From Promethearchaeia archaeon (GTDB taxonomy: Archaea > Asgardarchaeota > Lokiarchaeia > Sigyniarchaeales > SOKP01), in contig JAHQWH010000006.1 of assembly GCA_029856105.1 (NCBI GenBank), positions 1-63,576 on the forward strand: a stretch of 63,576 bases of DNA, read 5' to 3'. This document shows, one piece after another, positions 1 through 8,543 of the stretch; within the stretch, counting starts at the first letter, position 1, and the number at the start of each line of letters is the position of its first letter. A model generated the notes under the pieces. It did no database searches. It worked only from the letters and a program-made list of their open reading frames with translations, and had not been told where the DNA came from. The position numbers and the translations under genes are program-made.

Positions 1-33
1 TTTAGCTAAGGTTTTTTTATTTTTAGAAACAGA

Positions 34-55
34 TCGTGAAACAGTCCTTTCACGA
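34..55. repeat. Perfect 8-bp inverted repeat with 6-base loop
   Basis: TCGTGAAA at 34-41 and TTTCACGA at 48-55 form a perfect hairpin with a 6-base loop. It lies 48 bases beyond the 3' end of the tRNA-Gly gene on the minus strand. It could be a processing or termination structure, or the tail of a gene outside the window. Apart from it, I see no coding sequence in bases 1-102. Confidence 0.35.
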
Positions 56-102
56 AAATTGACTTTCATAAAATATTTTAATACTAAAAGAAAAATGGAA
101 AA

Positions 103-235
103 TGCGCCGCCCGGGAATCGAACCCGGGTCACCAAATACCCAATTTCTACGGCCTGTAGCAATTTGTTGGCAACCTGGTATACTGACCAATCTACATTCT
201 ATTAAGATATTTAATAGAATCTATACTAGCAGCGC
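103..235 (-). tRNA. tRNA-Gly (anticodon GCC) with two introns
   Basis: On the minus strand, bases 235-229 (GCGCTGC) pair along all seven positions with the 3' acceptor strand at 110-104; the discriminator is A at 103. The T arm has a CCGGG/CCCGG stem around TTCGATT. Removing two insertions gives a 74-base cloverleaf with anticodon GCC, A14, G15, G18G19, A21 and a 4-base variable loop, as expected for tRNA-Gly. Intron 1 (about 220-192, 29 bases) lies in the D loop and contains a perfect 10-bp hairpin (ATTCTATTAA/TTAATAGAAT). Its exact edges are ambiguous because TAGATT is repeated at both ends. Intron 2 (about 167-138, 30 bases) lies after position 37, the usual archaeal site. The anticodon stem pairs as CCAGG/TTTGG with two G-U pairs. 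CCA is not encoded. Confidence 0.88.
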
Positions 236-345
236 TTTTTAGTATAAATCGTTTAACGATATAAAAAATATATTAAGAAATTAAAATTTATTGCTTTAAT
301 ATGAGTTAAGGTTATCAATTTTGAAATTTTAATGAAATAATTCAA

Positions 346-1353
346 TTAAACGATCTGAGAAGCTTTTTGTTTTATATCGTTATTATCGACAAAGACTTCT
401 AATTCGCGCAAGCTATTAGGTAAGCCCTCTCGAACCCCGATCTCTTTGCTTTCTAAATAAGACATTGCTGTTGCCATCTTAGACGATTTCTCTAGACTAA
501 ACTTGTTTAGTTGGGATATTAGAAGACCACTAAGAAAAGCGTCTCCTGCTCCTGTGGTGTCTTCTACCGGACCCTCGTAAATTGAACTATTCACAATATG
601 TTTACCATCAGATATAATTGAGCCATTGGGACCATCGGTAATTGAAATTAATTTTACTCCAAGATCTAAAAAGGTATGAATCATATGAACTGTATCTGTC
701 TCATTTGTAAACTCTTGAGCCTCTTCTTTATTTAATGAAACTACATCTGAGTTTGAGATAAGAATTTTTGCCCATTTAGGATTGTTTTTAATAATTGACA
801 TGCTGGGTGCGGCAAATACTTTACCACCGTTTTCTAAAGTGAGCGTCAGTGCTTTCTCAATTGCTCTACAACCACTTTCGGTAGTTAACGATGTCCAAGC
901 AAACGCTTTAATATTTTGAAAAATATCGGCTTTCACATCCTCAGGTTTTAACATGTTATTTGCGCCTTTGTAAGCAAGAATACTTCTGTCTTTTCCCCAC
1001 TCAGTTTTTAAAATTACTGAGAACGCCGTACAATCGTCATCAGATTGAATGACACTTGAAAGGTCTACTCCTCTTTTCTTCATATCTTCTAGACAAATAC
1101 TTGCCGAAAAGTCGTTCCCTAATACCCCAAGATAAGCGCTTTTTAACCCCAACATCGCACAATTTGACGCAATATTGGCAGCAGACCCCCCAGGGACAAA
1201 TAGAACGCCATCGACATTCAGTTTGCGACTGTATTCAATTGCAGTGTATTTTTTAACAATTTCTTTATCAAACAATTCAAATCTAAGGATATCTTTAACT
1301 TGTAGCATACAATCAAGAGTACAACTACCAATCGTTATTAATTCTGGATTCAT
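346..1353 (-). CDS. PfkB-family carbohydrate (ribokinase-like) kinase
   Basis: The product is a cytosolic sugar or nucleoside kinase of the PfkB/ribokinase family, about 335 residues, a normal length. The N-terminal substrate-site motif GGSAAN is near residues 58-63 and the C-terminal signature DTTGAGDAF is near 268-276, where the Asp of GAGD is the catalytic base. The reading frame also offers a GTG nine bases upstream (1362); I prefer the ATG at 1353 because it starts directly at the first beta strand. The substrate cannot be read from the sequence; adenosine, ribose and fructose 6-phosphate are all known family substrates. The gene stands alone next to tRNA-Gly. Confidence 0.88.
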   Translation of the reverse strand: MNPELITIGSCTLDCMLQVKDILRFELFDKEIVKKYTAIEYSRKLNVDGVLFVPGGSAANIASNCAMLGLKSAYLGVLGNDFSASICLEDMKKRGVDLSSVIQSDDDCTAFSVILKTEWGKDRSILAYKGANNMLKPEDVKADIFQNIKAFAWTSLTTESGCRAIEKALTLTLENGGKVFAAPSMSIIKNNPKWAKILISNSDVVSLNKEEAQEFTNETDTVHMIHTFLDLGVKLISITDGPNGSIISDGKHIVNSSIYEGPVEDTTGAGDAFLSGLLISQLNKFSLEKSSKMATAMSYLESKEIGVREGLPNSLRELEVFVDNNDIKQKASQIV

Positions 1354-1454
1354 TTTTAACACTTTTAAATATTGAATTAGAGAATAAATTAAAAATAGAG
1401 TTTTAGCTTAAATAATTTTGCTAGGTAGTCAAAAAGAGAAACTTAAAAAAAAAT

Positions 1455-2081
1455 CTAATCTCGCGACTTCAACTTGTTTAATTCATCTTCTAATTCTTTT
1501 ACTTTTCCATCGGGATCAACCGAAGGCAATGCTCCACCTACTTCAACTTGTATCTCCGCATCGATTTCGCCTAATATCTCCTTAACTTGGTTATCAGTAA
1601 CTGCTGTATCAAGAGTCATGTCATCTATTCCATCAGATGTTATCTCTTGAGTTACTTCGAAATCTTCCATATCGACACCGATCTCTGTCATCAATTCTGT
1701 AAGTTGAGGAACCGATAACTGACTTTTTAATGCGCCTAAGCTAGTGGCAATACCATGCATGATAACGGAAATATCTTTAACTGCGTTAGCTTGTTCCAGT
1801 TTAAATACCATACCTTCTAAGTTTGTTCTAAAATGATCAATTGCTCTAGCTTGTTTTTTAATTTGAAGATAATTCCGCGCGTGAAATTCCGATCCTTCCA
1901 TATCACCAGCCTTTCTAAGTCTTACAGCTTTATCTCTGGCTTGTTTAGCAGTCATCTCCATCTTTTTCGTGTTTCTCATTAATCTTTTGTTAAACACCTT
2001 TAATTTGACGGTAGCAGAACGAACAGAATCACTTTTTTGGCCACCTGAGAGCCATTTTGACATATCCTTGAGAAAACCCAT
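1455..2081 (-). CDS. ESCRT-III subunit (Snf7/CHMP superfamily)
   Basis: This 208-residue protein is a membrane-remodelling ESCRT-III subunit. It has the Snf7 layout: a basic N-terminal helical hairpin rich in Lys/Arg (residues about 20-115), a linker, and an acidic C-terminal half (about 140-195). The last helix, around ELEDELNKLKSRD, fits the spacing of a MIM1 motif (L-x3-L-x2-L-K) that binds the Vps4 MIT domain, although the usual Arg is Glu. The short length and terminal MIM1-like helix suggest the CHMP1-3/Vps2-24-46 class rather than the CHMP4/Snf7 class. It is divergent from vps4, with 235 bases between the two starts. By homology it would assemble into filaments for membrane scission, with recycling by Vps4. 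Confidence 0.9.
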   Translation of the reverse strand: MGFLKDMSKWLSGGQKSDSVRSATVKLKVFNKRLMRNTKKMEMTAKQARDKAVRLRKAGDMEGSEFHARNYLQIKKQARAIDHFRTNLEGMVFKLEQANAVKDISVIMHGIATSLGALKSQLSVPQLTELMTEIGVDMEDFEVTQEITSDGIDDMTLDTAVTDNQVKEILGEIDAEIQVEVGGALPSVDPDGKVKELEDELNKLKSRD

Positions 2082-2316
2082 ATCTTAAATCATCAATTTT
2101 TTCGTTATTACTAAATTACTATATAATAATATTAAAAATTCAAGATTATATATTTTTTTGTTGTAGACCAATGTTTACAATACAAATTTAAAGAGAAAAT
2201 TTGATATATTTGGATGTATTAATAAATAAAATAAGTATCGAACTAGATTAGCTATAAATATTATTAATTTTTTAAGATAGATAAGATAAATAATTACTTT
2301 TAAAAGGTTATCACCG

Positions 2317-3534
2317 TTGAGTAGTGTTGATAGTAAGCTTTACCAATATGCCGTTCAAGAAGCACAAGCTGCCGTTGATTTGGACGAAAAGGGGCATTAT
2401 AGACAAGCGTTAAATAAATATCAAAGAGCCGCAGAAATTCTAATTCAATTCGTACAATATAACAAAAACCCAATAATGGTTAGAAAATGTCATGATCAAA
2501 TTGAACAGTATATTAATCGTGCTAACGTCCTAAAAGCACATTTAAGTGGTCCTCGTGCTAGAAAAGGAAAGCCTTCTATGGGTACAAGTGCAGCTAAAGA
2601 TAGCGAGGGAAAAGGAGAAGAAGGACAATATTCTGCTGAAGAACAAGAAATTATAGATTCGATTTCAGGTACAATATTAGAAGAATCTCCTAATGTAAAG
2701 TGGAACGATATTGCGGGTTTAAAGACATCTAAACAAGCTTTAAGAGAAGCGATAGTTTTACCAATTATGAAACCCAAACTTTTTACGGGAGCAAGGAAAC
2801 CATGGTCAGGCATATTATTGTTTGGGCCACCCGGTTGTGGAAAAACCCTATTAGCGAGAGCTGCTGCTACGGAATGTGAAGCGACATTTTTTAGCGTTTC
2901 ATCCGCAGATTTATTAAGCAAATGGTTAGGTGAAAGTGAGAAATTAATTAGTTCGCTTTTTAAAGTTGCTCGAATTAAAGCCCCAAGTTTAATTTTTATG
3001 GATGAAATTGACTCGGTAGCAACTAAGAGAGGCGAAGGCCACGAAGGAGGAGGCGAAAGACGAGTAAAAACGCAACTGCTAAGCGAAATTCAAGGCATTA
3101 AATCGGGTTCTAAAAAACCATTATTAGTTTTAGGTGCTACTAATCGACCTTGGGACATTGACGCTGCTATGCTTAGTAGATTTGAAAAGAAAGTGTATGT
3201 GCCACTTCCAGATCTAACAGCCAGAATTGGAATCTTTAAAATTCACACCGCAGGTATAAATATGGCGTTAACTGAAGAAGATTTTATCGAATTAGGGGTT
3301 AGATCTGAAGGATATTCGGGAAGAGATATTTCTAACGTGTGCCGCGAAGTTATCATGCTTCCAATTAGAGAATTAGATATGGGTGGGCTTTTAGAAAACT
3401 CCTATCAAGAAGTAGTTGTAAGGGATCTTAATTTAAAAGATTTTGCTAAAACATTAAAAAAAGTTAAGCCAATGACAACTAATACGGCTCTAAATCAATA
3501 CGAACAATGGGCAAAAGAATTCGGAGAATTGTGA
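2317..3534 (+). CDS. vps4: Vps4-like AAA ATPase (MIT + AAA)
   Basis: The 405-residue protein has an N-terminal MIT three-helix domain (about 5-75), a Ser/Gly/Lys-rich linker (about 78-105) and one AAA module. Walker A is GPPGCGKT at 170-177, pore loop 1 is SKWLGESEK at 201-209, Walker B is LIFMDEID at 225-232 and sensor 1 is around ATNRP at 274-278. The pore-loop sequence is typical of Vps4. The enzyme disassembles ESCRT-III polymers by threading subunits. The only usable start is TTG at 2317, because MIT homology begins at once and no ATG is in frame. The vps25 gene follows after 3 bases, so the two are probably co-transcribed. Confidence 0.95.
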   Translation: MSSVDSKLYQYAVQEAQAAVDLDEKGHYRQALNKYQRAAEILIQFVQYNKNPIMVRKCHDQIEQYINRANVLKAHLSGPRARKGKPSMGTSAAKDSEGKGEEGQYSAEEQEIIDSISGTILEESPNVKWNDIAGLKTSKQALREAIVLPIMKPKLFTGARKPWSGILLFGPPGCGKTLLARAAATECEATFFSVSSADLLSKWLGESEKLISSLFKVARIKAPSLIFMDEIDSVATKRGEGHEGGGERRVKTQLLSEIQGIKSGSKKPLLVLGATNRPWDIDAAMLSRFEKKVYVPLPDLTARIGIFKIHTAGINMALTEEDFIELGVRSEGYSGRDISNVCREVIMLPIRELDMGGLLENSYQEVVVRDLNLKDFAKTLKKVKPMTTNTALNQYEQWAKEFGEL

Positions 3535-3537
3535 AAT

Positions 3538-4425
3538 ATGGAAAGGCAAAAGGTAAAACCGAAAGAAGTTCCTAAAGAAGTTAAAGAAAAAACTGATAAG
3601 GAACTTGAAGACCTAAGGAAAGAGTTAGCTCGGTTAAAAGAACTAAGAAGCCAACAAACAAAAGAAAGGCAAGAATTGATACAAGAAGCTGGTATAGAAG
3701 AACCTACTAAGGGAGAAACAAGCGAAGAAATAGAATCGCGCCTAGATAAAATTGAAGACTTTCTCACATCAAAGCTAGGAGAAATCGATCAAAAAGCTTA
3801 TAAACAGAATGCCATCCAAATCGAAAAAGAGCTTCAAGAGATTGAGTTAGAAATAATAAGAGAGAAAGGAGTCGTTGTTAGAGAAATATCAACTTACGAG
3901 TTGTTATTGAACGATTATCCTTGGCTCGAAGAAAAAAGATATGTTTTCATGTTTTCTCTTCCTAATAAAAGAACAAACTTGAAAGATTACGAATCTTGGA
4001 AAAGTGAATGGTCCAAAGTAGTTTTTGACTACGCTCGATACGCTATTCTTCATATACTATATCTAAGAAAGTTAGAATCCGAGAACCCCTTTTCCAATTT
4101 TGATAATCGCAATTCAGCTTTAAAGGAAATCGCTGAAGAGCTTGTAAACAAAGAACAAGCTGAATGGTTATCAAAAAGTAAAGAGAAATTAAGAGTTTAT
4201 TGGAAAAGTTTGGATAATTGGGCCGAAGATATCTACGATTGGGTAATGGAAATTTCACCATTAGAACCAATTTTAATATTTGAAATAAGAGAATCTAAAA
4301 AAGATTTTAACACACTTCCCCACAACGACATTATAAAAATATTTAAAATATTGGAAAGGGATAAGAGAGGGAAGATTATAAAACTAGATAACGGTCAACT
4401 TTCTTTTAAAATTAAAGTTGAATAA
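3538..4425 (+). CDS. vps25: ESCRT-II subunit Vps25-like with long N-terminal coiled coil
   Basis: Residues about 119-295 match the whole Vps25 fold of two winged helices. An aromatic, proline-containing N-terminal segment (YPW near 127-129) is followed by the diagnostic AEWLSKSKEKLRVYWKS stretch (about 208-224), then W-x-x-x-I-Y-D-W-V, and a last helix and wing ending FKIKVE. These align by eye with human Vps25 segments such as EWLDKSK and IYQWV. Residues 1-118 are a highly charged, Glu/Lys-rich predicted coiled coil that is absent from eukaryotic Vps25 (about 175 residues). Vps25 binds Vps22/36 and recruits ESCRT-III. The gene starts 3 bases after vps4. Confidence 0.85.
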   Translation: MERQKVKPKEVPKEVKEKTDKELEDLRKELARLKELRSQQTKERQELIQEAGIEEPTKGETSEEIESRLDKIEDFLTSKLGEIDQKAYKQNAIQIEKELQEIELEIIREKGVVVREISTYELLLNDYPWLEEKRYVFMFSLPNKRTNLKDYESWKSEWSKVVFDYARYAILHILYLRKLESENPFSNFDNRNSALKEIAEELVNKEQAEWLSKSKEKLRVYWKSLDNWAEDIYDWVMEISPLEPILIFEIRESKKDFNTLPHNDIIKIFKILERDKRGKIIKLDNGQLSFKIKVE

Positions 4426-4430
4426 ATTTC

Positions 4431-5147
4431 TTATATTGAAGGGAAATACCACTGCTTTCCTTTTAAAAGGGATTCTCTAAATTTAGCGCCTCCACTATCT
4501 TCTAACGATTTTAGGGTTTGTAGGGCGCGATCTTGAGACCATGTTAGAGCAACACAAACATCTTCAAGCGAGATATAACCTTTTTCTTTTGCGATACTTA
4601 TAACTTTCACTTGGTCGTTAGTGTACTGAACAGGAAAGAACCTCACCATTACGGTCCCACCCTTTAATTCTTGTAATTCCTCTATGACGTGGTCTTTTTT
4701 TAGAATCTTTAAAGCTTTAAGTAAATCTTTTATTTCTAACACTTCTTTCAATATTCCTGTATTTATTAAGTCGTAAATCTCAGAAATGGGCATCAAACCA
4801 ACTCCAATTTCTTCTTTTTGCAGCAAAACTCTTTGATAGGCAAGCATTCCTAACTTTTCGTGGTCGATTTTAGAAAATTTCTTCAAAACATCGTTTTCAG
4901 TGATTTGTTCTGTTATAATTTTTGAAGATGGTATATTATACTTTTTTTGTAAGTCTCTAACCTGATTCTTCAATTCAGGAGTTAAAGCTAATATTACACC
5001 ATGTTTTTTCGCTAATTCATTGAGTTTTTCTTTAGTAAAGTTTTCTGTCGAAGCTTTCGCTTGAATGTCTTTTATTTTTAACTCTGCTGCCTTCCTCTTC
5101 ATAGCTTCTCTTAAATCAATTTCATCTTCAATCTTTCGAATGCCCAT
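4431..5147 (-). CDS. vps22: ESCRT-II subunit Vps22/EAP30-like
   Basis: This 238-residue protein resembles the EAP30 (Vps22/Vps36) family of tandem winged helices. Residues 1-60 form a basic helical N-terminus. A GVGLMPISEIYDLIN region (about 116-130) corresponds to the start of the first winged helix. The C-terminal segment (about 160-238), with the pattern VQYTNDQVKVISIAKEKGYIS and ending in WYFPSI, matches the EAP30 C-terminus, where human Vps22 ends in YWLPAL. It is the natural partner of the adjacent Vps25. The gene is convergent with vps25 (5 bases apart), so the ESCRT genes lie on both strands in one compact block. Confidence 0.85.
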   Translation of the reverse strand: MGIRKIEDEIDLREAMKRKAAELKIKDIQAKASTENFTKEKLNELAKKHGVILALTPELKNQVRDLQKKYNIPSSKIITEQITENDVLKKFSKIDHEKLGMLAYQRVLLQKEEIGVGLMPISEIYDLINTGILKEVLEIKDLLKALKILKKDHVIEELQELKGGTVMVRFFPVQYTNDQVKVISIAKEKGYISLEDVCVALTWSQDRALQTLKSLEDSGGAKFRESLLKGKQWYFPSI

Positions 5148-5220
5148 TTTTCAATATCACTATTATTTAATACCTTAATTGATTAATAATAATAAAATTA
5201 CTTATTTCTTTTTATTTTGA

Positions 5221-5805
5221 TTGATAATGAGAGATTTAAAAACTTTTAGGCTTGTTAATAAAATTGAAACAACGATGATTTACGACTCCCTTATAAAATT
5301 ATCCCCAATTATATTATCCTTTTTCGAGAAAAACGACTATAGATTATATATTTCCTTAAATGAGTTGGAAGCAGAAAGCAAGTTTCCCTCAATTTTTTTA
5401 ATTTCAAAAGATCAACTTAATTTTTTACGAACTTTAAAAAACGATAAAATTACCTCAGCAGGTTTATATTTTGGTTTTATTAAGAAAGGAAATTTCTATA
5501 TCAGTTTAGAAGGTGCTGAATTTCTATATAATAATAATTTGTTTTCTGATCTTAAGAGAATTCATTTGAATGATAAAGGAGAAAAATCCATTCTTTATGG
5601 AAATAATATTTTAAAAAATATGATAAGCGCTATTCCAAGTTCGTTAAAACAGAATGAAATTTTATTGATTTTTAATAGAAATGATGAAATTATAGCAATA
5701 GCCCAATCTAAATATAGTTATCAAAATATCCAAAAACTCAAACCAAAAGAAATTATTGCTATTAATCTGAATGATAAAGGTTATTATTTAAGAAGAAATC
5801 AATGA
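5221..5805 (+). CDS. nip7: NIP7-like PUA-domain ribosome biogenesis protein
   Basis: The 194-residue length is close to eukaryotic NIP7 (about 180). A family-specific N-terminal domain includes SAGLYFGFI (about 80-88), matching SLGTCFGKF of human NIP7. It is followed by a C-terminal PUA domain (about 112-194) beginning with GEKSILYGNNILK, the equivalent of the SFLYGNHVLK motif. NIP7 acts in large-subunit and pre-rRNA maturation. The start is taken at 5221, where the codon is TTG (TTG ATA ATG); the ATG at 5227 is equally likely. The gene diverges from vps22 with a 73-base gap. Conservation is clear but the sequence is diverged. Confidence 0.8.
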   Translation: MIMRDLKTFRLVNKIETTMIYDSLIKLSPIILSFFEKNDYRLYISLNELEAESKFPSIFLISKDQLNFLRTLKNDKITSAGLYFGFIKKGNFYISLEGAEFLYNNNLFSDLKRIHLNDKGEKSILYGNNILKNMISAIPSSLKQNEILLIFNRNDEIIAIAQSKYSYQNIQKLKPKEIIAINLNDKGYYLRRNQ

Positions 5806-6051
5806 TTAGAGAACTTTTCTTTTGGACAAAGAAAGATAAAACGGAAAATTGAATCATTATTTTATCCACTTAAATTAAGTTAACATTGAATTTCGCTTCA
5901 ATATCTCTTCCTTTGTAAAAAGATTCACACAATAAGATTTACTTTTTTTGCATATATAAATCCATTAGGACTGAATTTCTAAAAAATAGTTCAATCGTTC
6001 ATTAAATCTAGAAATAGAAAAATTGATTAAAAATCATGAAACGGGTTAAAC
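5806..6051. other. Intergenic gap without visible gene
   Basis: These 246 AT-rich bases separate the rightward nip7 gene from the end of a leftward membrane-protein gene. I see only short open frames and T-rich runs compatible with transcription ends. Confidence 0.5.
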
Positions 6052-7368
6052 TTACTTATCCAAATCATTATCATCAATCAAAAGTAGGGTTTCTTCTTCA
6101 GAAATTCGCTTAGTTTCATCTATTAAATCATTATATAGAGTAAAGAACGCCGAAGTAAGTCCAAGAGGTGATTTTAGTAGTTCCGTTTTTATTGCTTGAT
6201 ACTCTTTTTCGTCTGTAAAAATATTGCTTAATTTATTCTCTATCTCTAACGGTATTTTCGCAAATTTTCCAGATAATAATAACGGTTGTTTTTTACTTTT
6301 AATATTTTTATAAGGAAAATTAGAAAAATATTTTTCAATTAATTCAAATGCACCCTCGTATTGGGCTATATCATTAACCTGTTTTTTCAATTCCCGTTCG
6401 AATTTTTGCTCAAAATCTCGAGTAAATTGTACAACACACTCTCGTAATAATTTAGAATATTTAGATGCGACTAAACCAACTGATATTAATTCAGATTTAT
6501 ATAATGTAAAGATTCCTTCTTCTAATTTAATATCTAAAAGCCCCCCCATATTTATAACTTCTTCGCTCATAAGTTGCACAGCATTTAGAAATCCTGGAAA
6601 AATTGATTCATTGAAGCTAGAACGAGACCAATCGTGATCGAAAAGTGGATTTCCTTCTCGATCTCTTACAACAAGCCTATTAACAGTAAATGGTAAAATA
6701 TAAAGGAGTTTAGGCTCTTTTATTATTCCTAAACAAACAATTAAGTTTCCTAAACCTGTAGTAGCGTAAGCAAATAGAATAAAAATTGGGTTCCAATAAT
6801 AAAAAAGGTATATAGTTAGAGTTAATGGTCCATTTATTACAGTACCTATTAAAAATATAAGAGCTTCTCTTTTTATCAAAAATGGAGCGTTCAACCAAGT
6901 TTTTAAACCCCAATAAAACGATGCACTGCCAACAAAAGATATAAAAATTAAACCCATCAATTCATACAATCCCATCCAATTCACATTTAAATGGCCCCCC
7001 TCAAATTCAAATCCTACAGCTCCAGGTTGAAATGCAATGTAACAAAATAAAACACCTAAACCAATTACTATAATTAAGAAAGGTGAATTAGATGTTTCTT
7101 TAATCGTATAATTGATCCCAATCGCAAAAAACACTGCGCTAGGAAATAGCATAAGGCCACTAATCTGGGAAAGTAATGTTATCAAAAAAAGATTTGCCAA
7201 CAAGTCCAAAGAAAAGAGCATGCCCATAAAAAAGAGACCTAATCTAATATAAGATAAAGATTTTATGTTCTTAGTTCTCGGAGTAAAACACATTAATAGA
7301 GTAGCTATTAGGATACTTGCGCTAGTGAAAATTTCAACGATTACTTCAGGTGTCCAATTTAATACCAT
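6052..7368 (-). CDS. Seven-TM protein with cytosolic longin/roadblock-like domain
   Basis: I recognise no named family for the whole protein (438 residues). Seven hydrophobic helices occupy about residues 8-225, with a short N-terminus and short loops. The soluble C-terminal half starts with a beta-strand region (RLVVRDREGNPLFDHDW, about 232-248). It continues with a pattern common to Asgard longin-like and roadblock-like domains: SIFPGFLNAVQLMSEE, then strands and a long helix ending in FEQKFEREL. Such folds usually bind or regulate small GTPases. The layout suggests a membrane sensor coupled to a GTPase-regulatory module; this is inference. The next gene upstream on the same strand encodes a winged-helix regulator, 39 bases away. 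Confidence 0.65.
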   Translation of the reverse strand: MVLNWTPEVIVEIFTSASILIATLLMCFTPRTKNIKSLSYIRLGLFFMGMLFSLDLLANLFLITLLSQISGLMLFPSAVFFAIGINYTIKETSNSPFLIIVIGLGVLFCYIAFQPGAVGFEFEGGHLNVNWMGLYELMGLIFISFVGSASFYWGLKTWLNAPFLIKREALIFLIGTVINGPLTLTIYLFYYWNPIFILFAYATTGLGNLIVCLGIIKEPKLLYILPFTVNRLVVRDREGNPLFDHDWSRSSFNESIFPGFLNAVQLMSEEVINMGGLLDIKLEEGIFTLYKSELISVGLVASKYSKLLRECVVQFTRDFEQKFERELKKQVNDIAQYEGAFELIEKYFSNFPYKNIKSKKQPLLLSGKFAKIPLEIENKLSNIFTDEKEYQAIKTELLKSPLGLTSAFFTLYNDLIDETKRISEEETLLLIDDNDLDK

Positions 7369-7407
7369 TTTCTTATTCCATTTACTTAATTTAAATTATT
7401 TTTTATA

Positions 7408-8451
7408 TCAACTTATTTTGATATTATTTAATATATTAATAACATCCTCTTGCTTATTTGGATTTAAATAGATTTCCTTGCTCAGGTCTTCTTTAAAGCA
7501 AATTAGATCGTAACTAATTAAATTTTTTAGCCGATAATTGACTTGTTCTCTTTTTTCATCAATAAATTTAAAGATTTCGTGATTTTTAATTGAACTTTGT
7601 GTTCTTAATAAGTCTACAATTTTCCTATTTATCTTATCTCTTAATAAAAAATTGATTATTCCTAAATCAACTTCCATCTCAATGGGAAGAAACACTGTGT
7701 AATTTCCTACTTTAATTTTATTGATATAATTAAAATTTAATAACATCTCTAAGTGCCATACTAATTGGCCCGAACTCCCTGATTCATCAGATAATGCCTT
7801 TTTTCTTAAAATAGAGAAATGTGCGCCGGGGTTCGCTCTAATGTAATTGTAAAGTCCTCTTCTAGTAGGATTGGAAAGAACTGTTTCCCTTGAAAACTTT
7901 GAACCTTCAATTAAAATTTTTTTATTTAATAAAAATTGTATTATAAATAAGAGTCCGTTTCTAGGTAATTTCAAGCTTTTTTTTGCCACGTTGTAGAGAG
8001 TTTCAATATTAAGGACTTTATTTTTACTCATAATCTCCTCAGCTATCTCTATAACACTCTTCACATTAGGGTGCTCTAATCCTATAGACTTAGATAAAAT
8101 CTTGGTTTCCATAATAGAGGTAACTAATTGTATTATAAGTTTGAAATCTACACAATATTCTTGAAATGCAGGAGTTTTCAGAATTTCAAGTTTTCTTAAT
8201 TTCCAATTATTGGTAACTTTTACACTTCTGCTAAGAATTCTATAAAGATTGCTTCTTAATAAATATAGATAGGAAGAATCGTTGAAAACAAATAAAATGG
8301 AAATATTTCTTAACATTTTTGAAAGCCTAAAAAATTGATAACTTCTTTTATTGATTATTTCAATCCTCCTATTATTTTGTAGAATTAACACATTAATTTT
8401 TTTAAAAGTATTATAATTTTTCTTAAGATTTCTACTAAGAAGATTCAACAT
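7408..8451 (-). CDS. Winged-helix transcriptional regulator
   Basis: This 347-residue basic protein has at least one recognisable winged helix at about 200-265. It contains the recognition-helix pattern TRRGLYNYIRANPGAHFSILRKKA and SGSSGQLVWHLEMLLNFNYI, followed by a wing (KVGNYTVFLP). A second winged-helix-like segment follows at about 285-345 (RDKINRKIVDLLRTQSSIKNHEIFKFIDEKREQVNYRLKNL). This tandem arrangement is common in archaeal MarR/ArsR-like regulators. The N-terminal half has no motif I can name. It lies directly upstream of the 7-TM gene and may be co-expressed with it. Confidence 0.65.
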   Translation of the reverse strand: MLNLLSRNLKKNYNTFKKINVLILQNNRRIEIINKRSYQFFRLSKMLRNISILFVFNDSSYLYLLRSNLYRILSRSVKVTNNWKLRKLEILKTPAFQEYCVDFKLIIQLVTSIMETKILSKSIGLEHPNVKSVIEIAEEIMSKNKVLNIETLYNVAKKSLKLPRNGLLFIIQFLLNKKILIEGSKFSRETVLSNPTRRGLYNYIRANPGAHFSILRKKALSDESGSSGQLVWHLEMLLNFNYINKIKVGNYTVFLPIEMEVDLGIINFLLRDKINRKIVDLLRTQSSIKNHEIFKFIDEKREQVNYRLKNLISYDLICFKEDLSKEIYLNPNKQEDVINILNNIKIS

Positions 8452-8543
8452 AAAAAGGTGGATTCCACTAAAAATGCAACTTATAATTTACAAGTAATTT
8501 ATTTTTTCATATAAATCTATATAGACCGAAATTATAAAATTTA

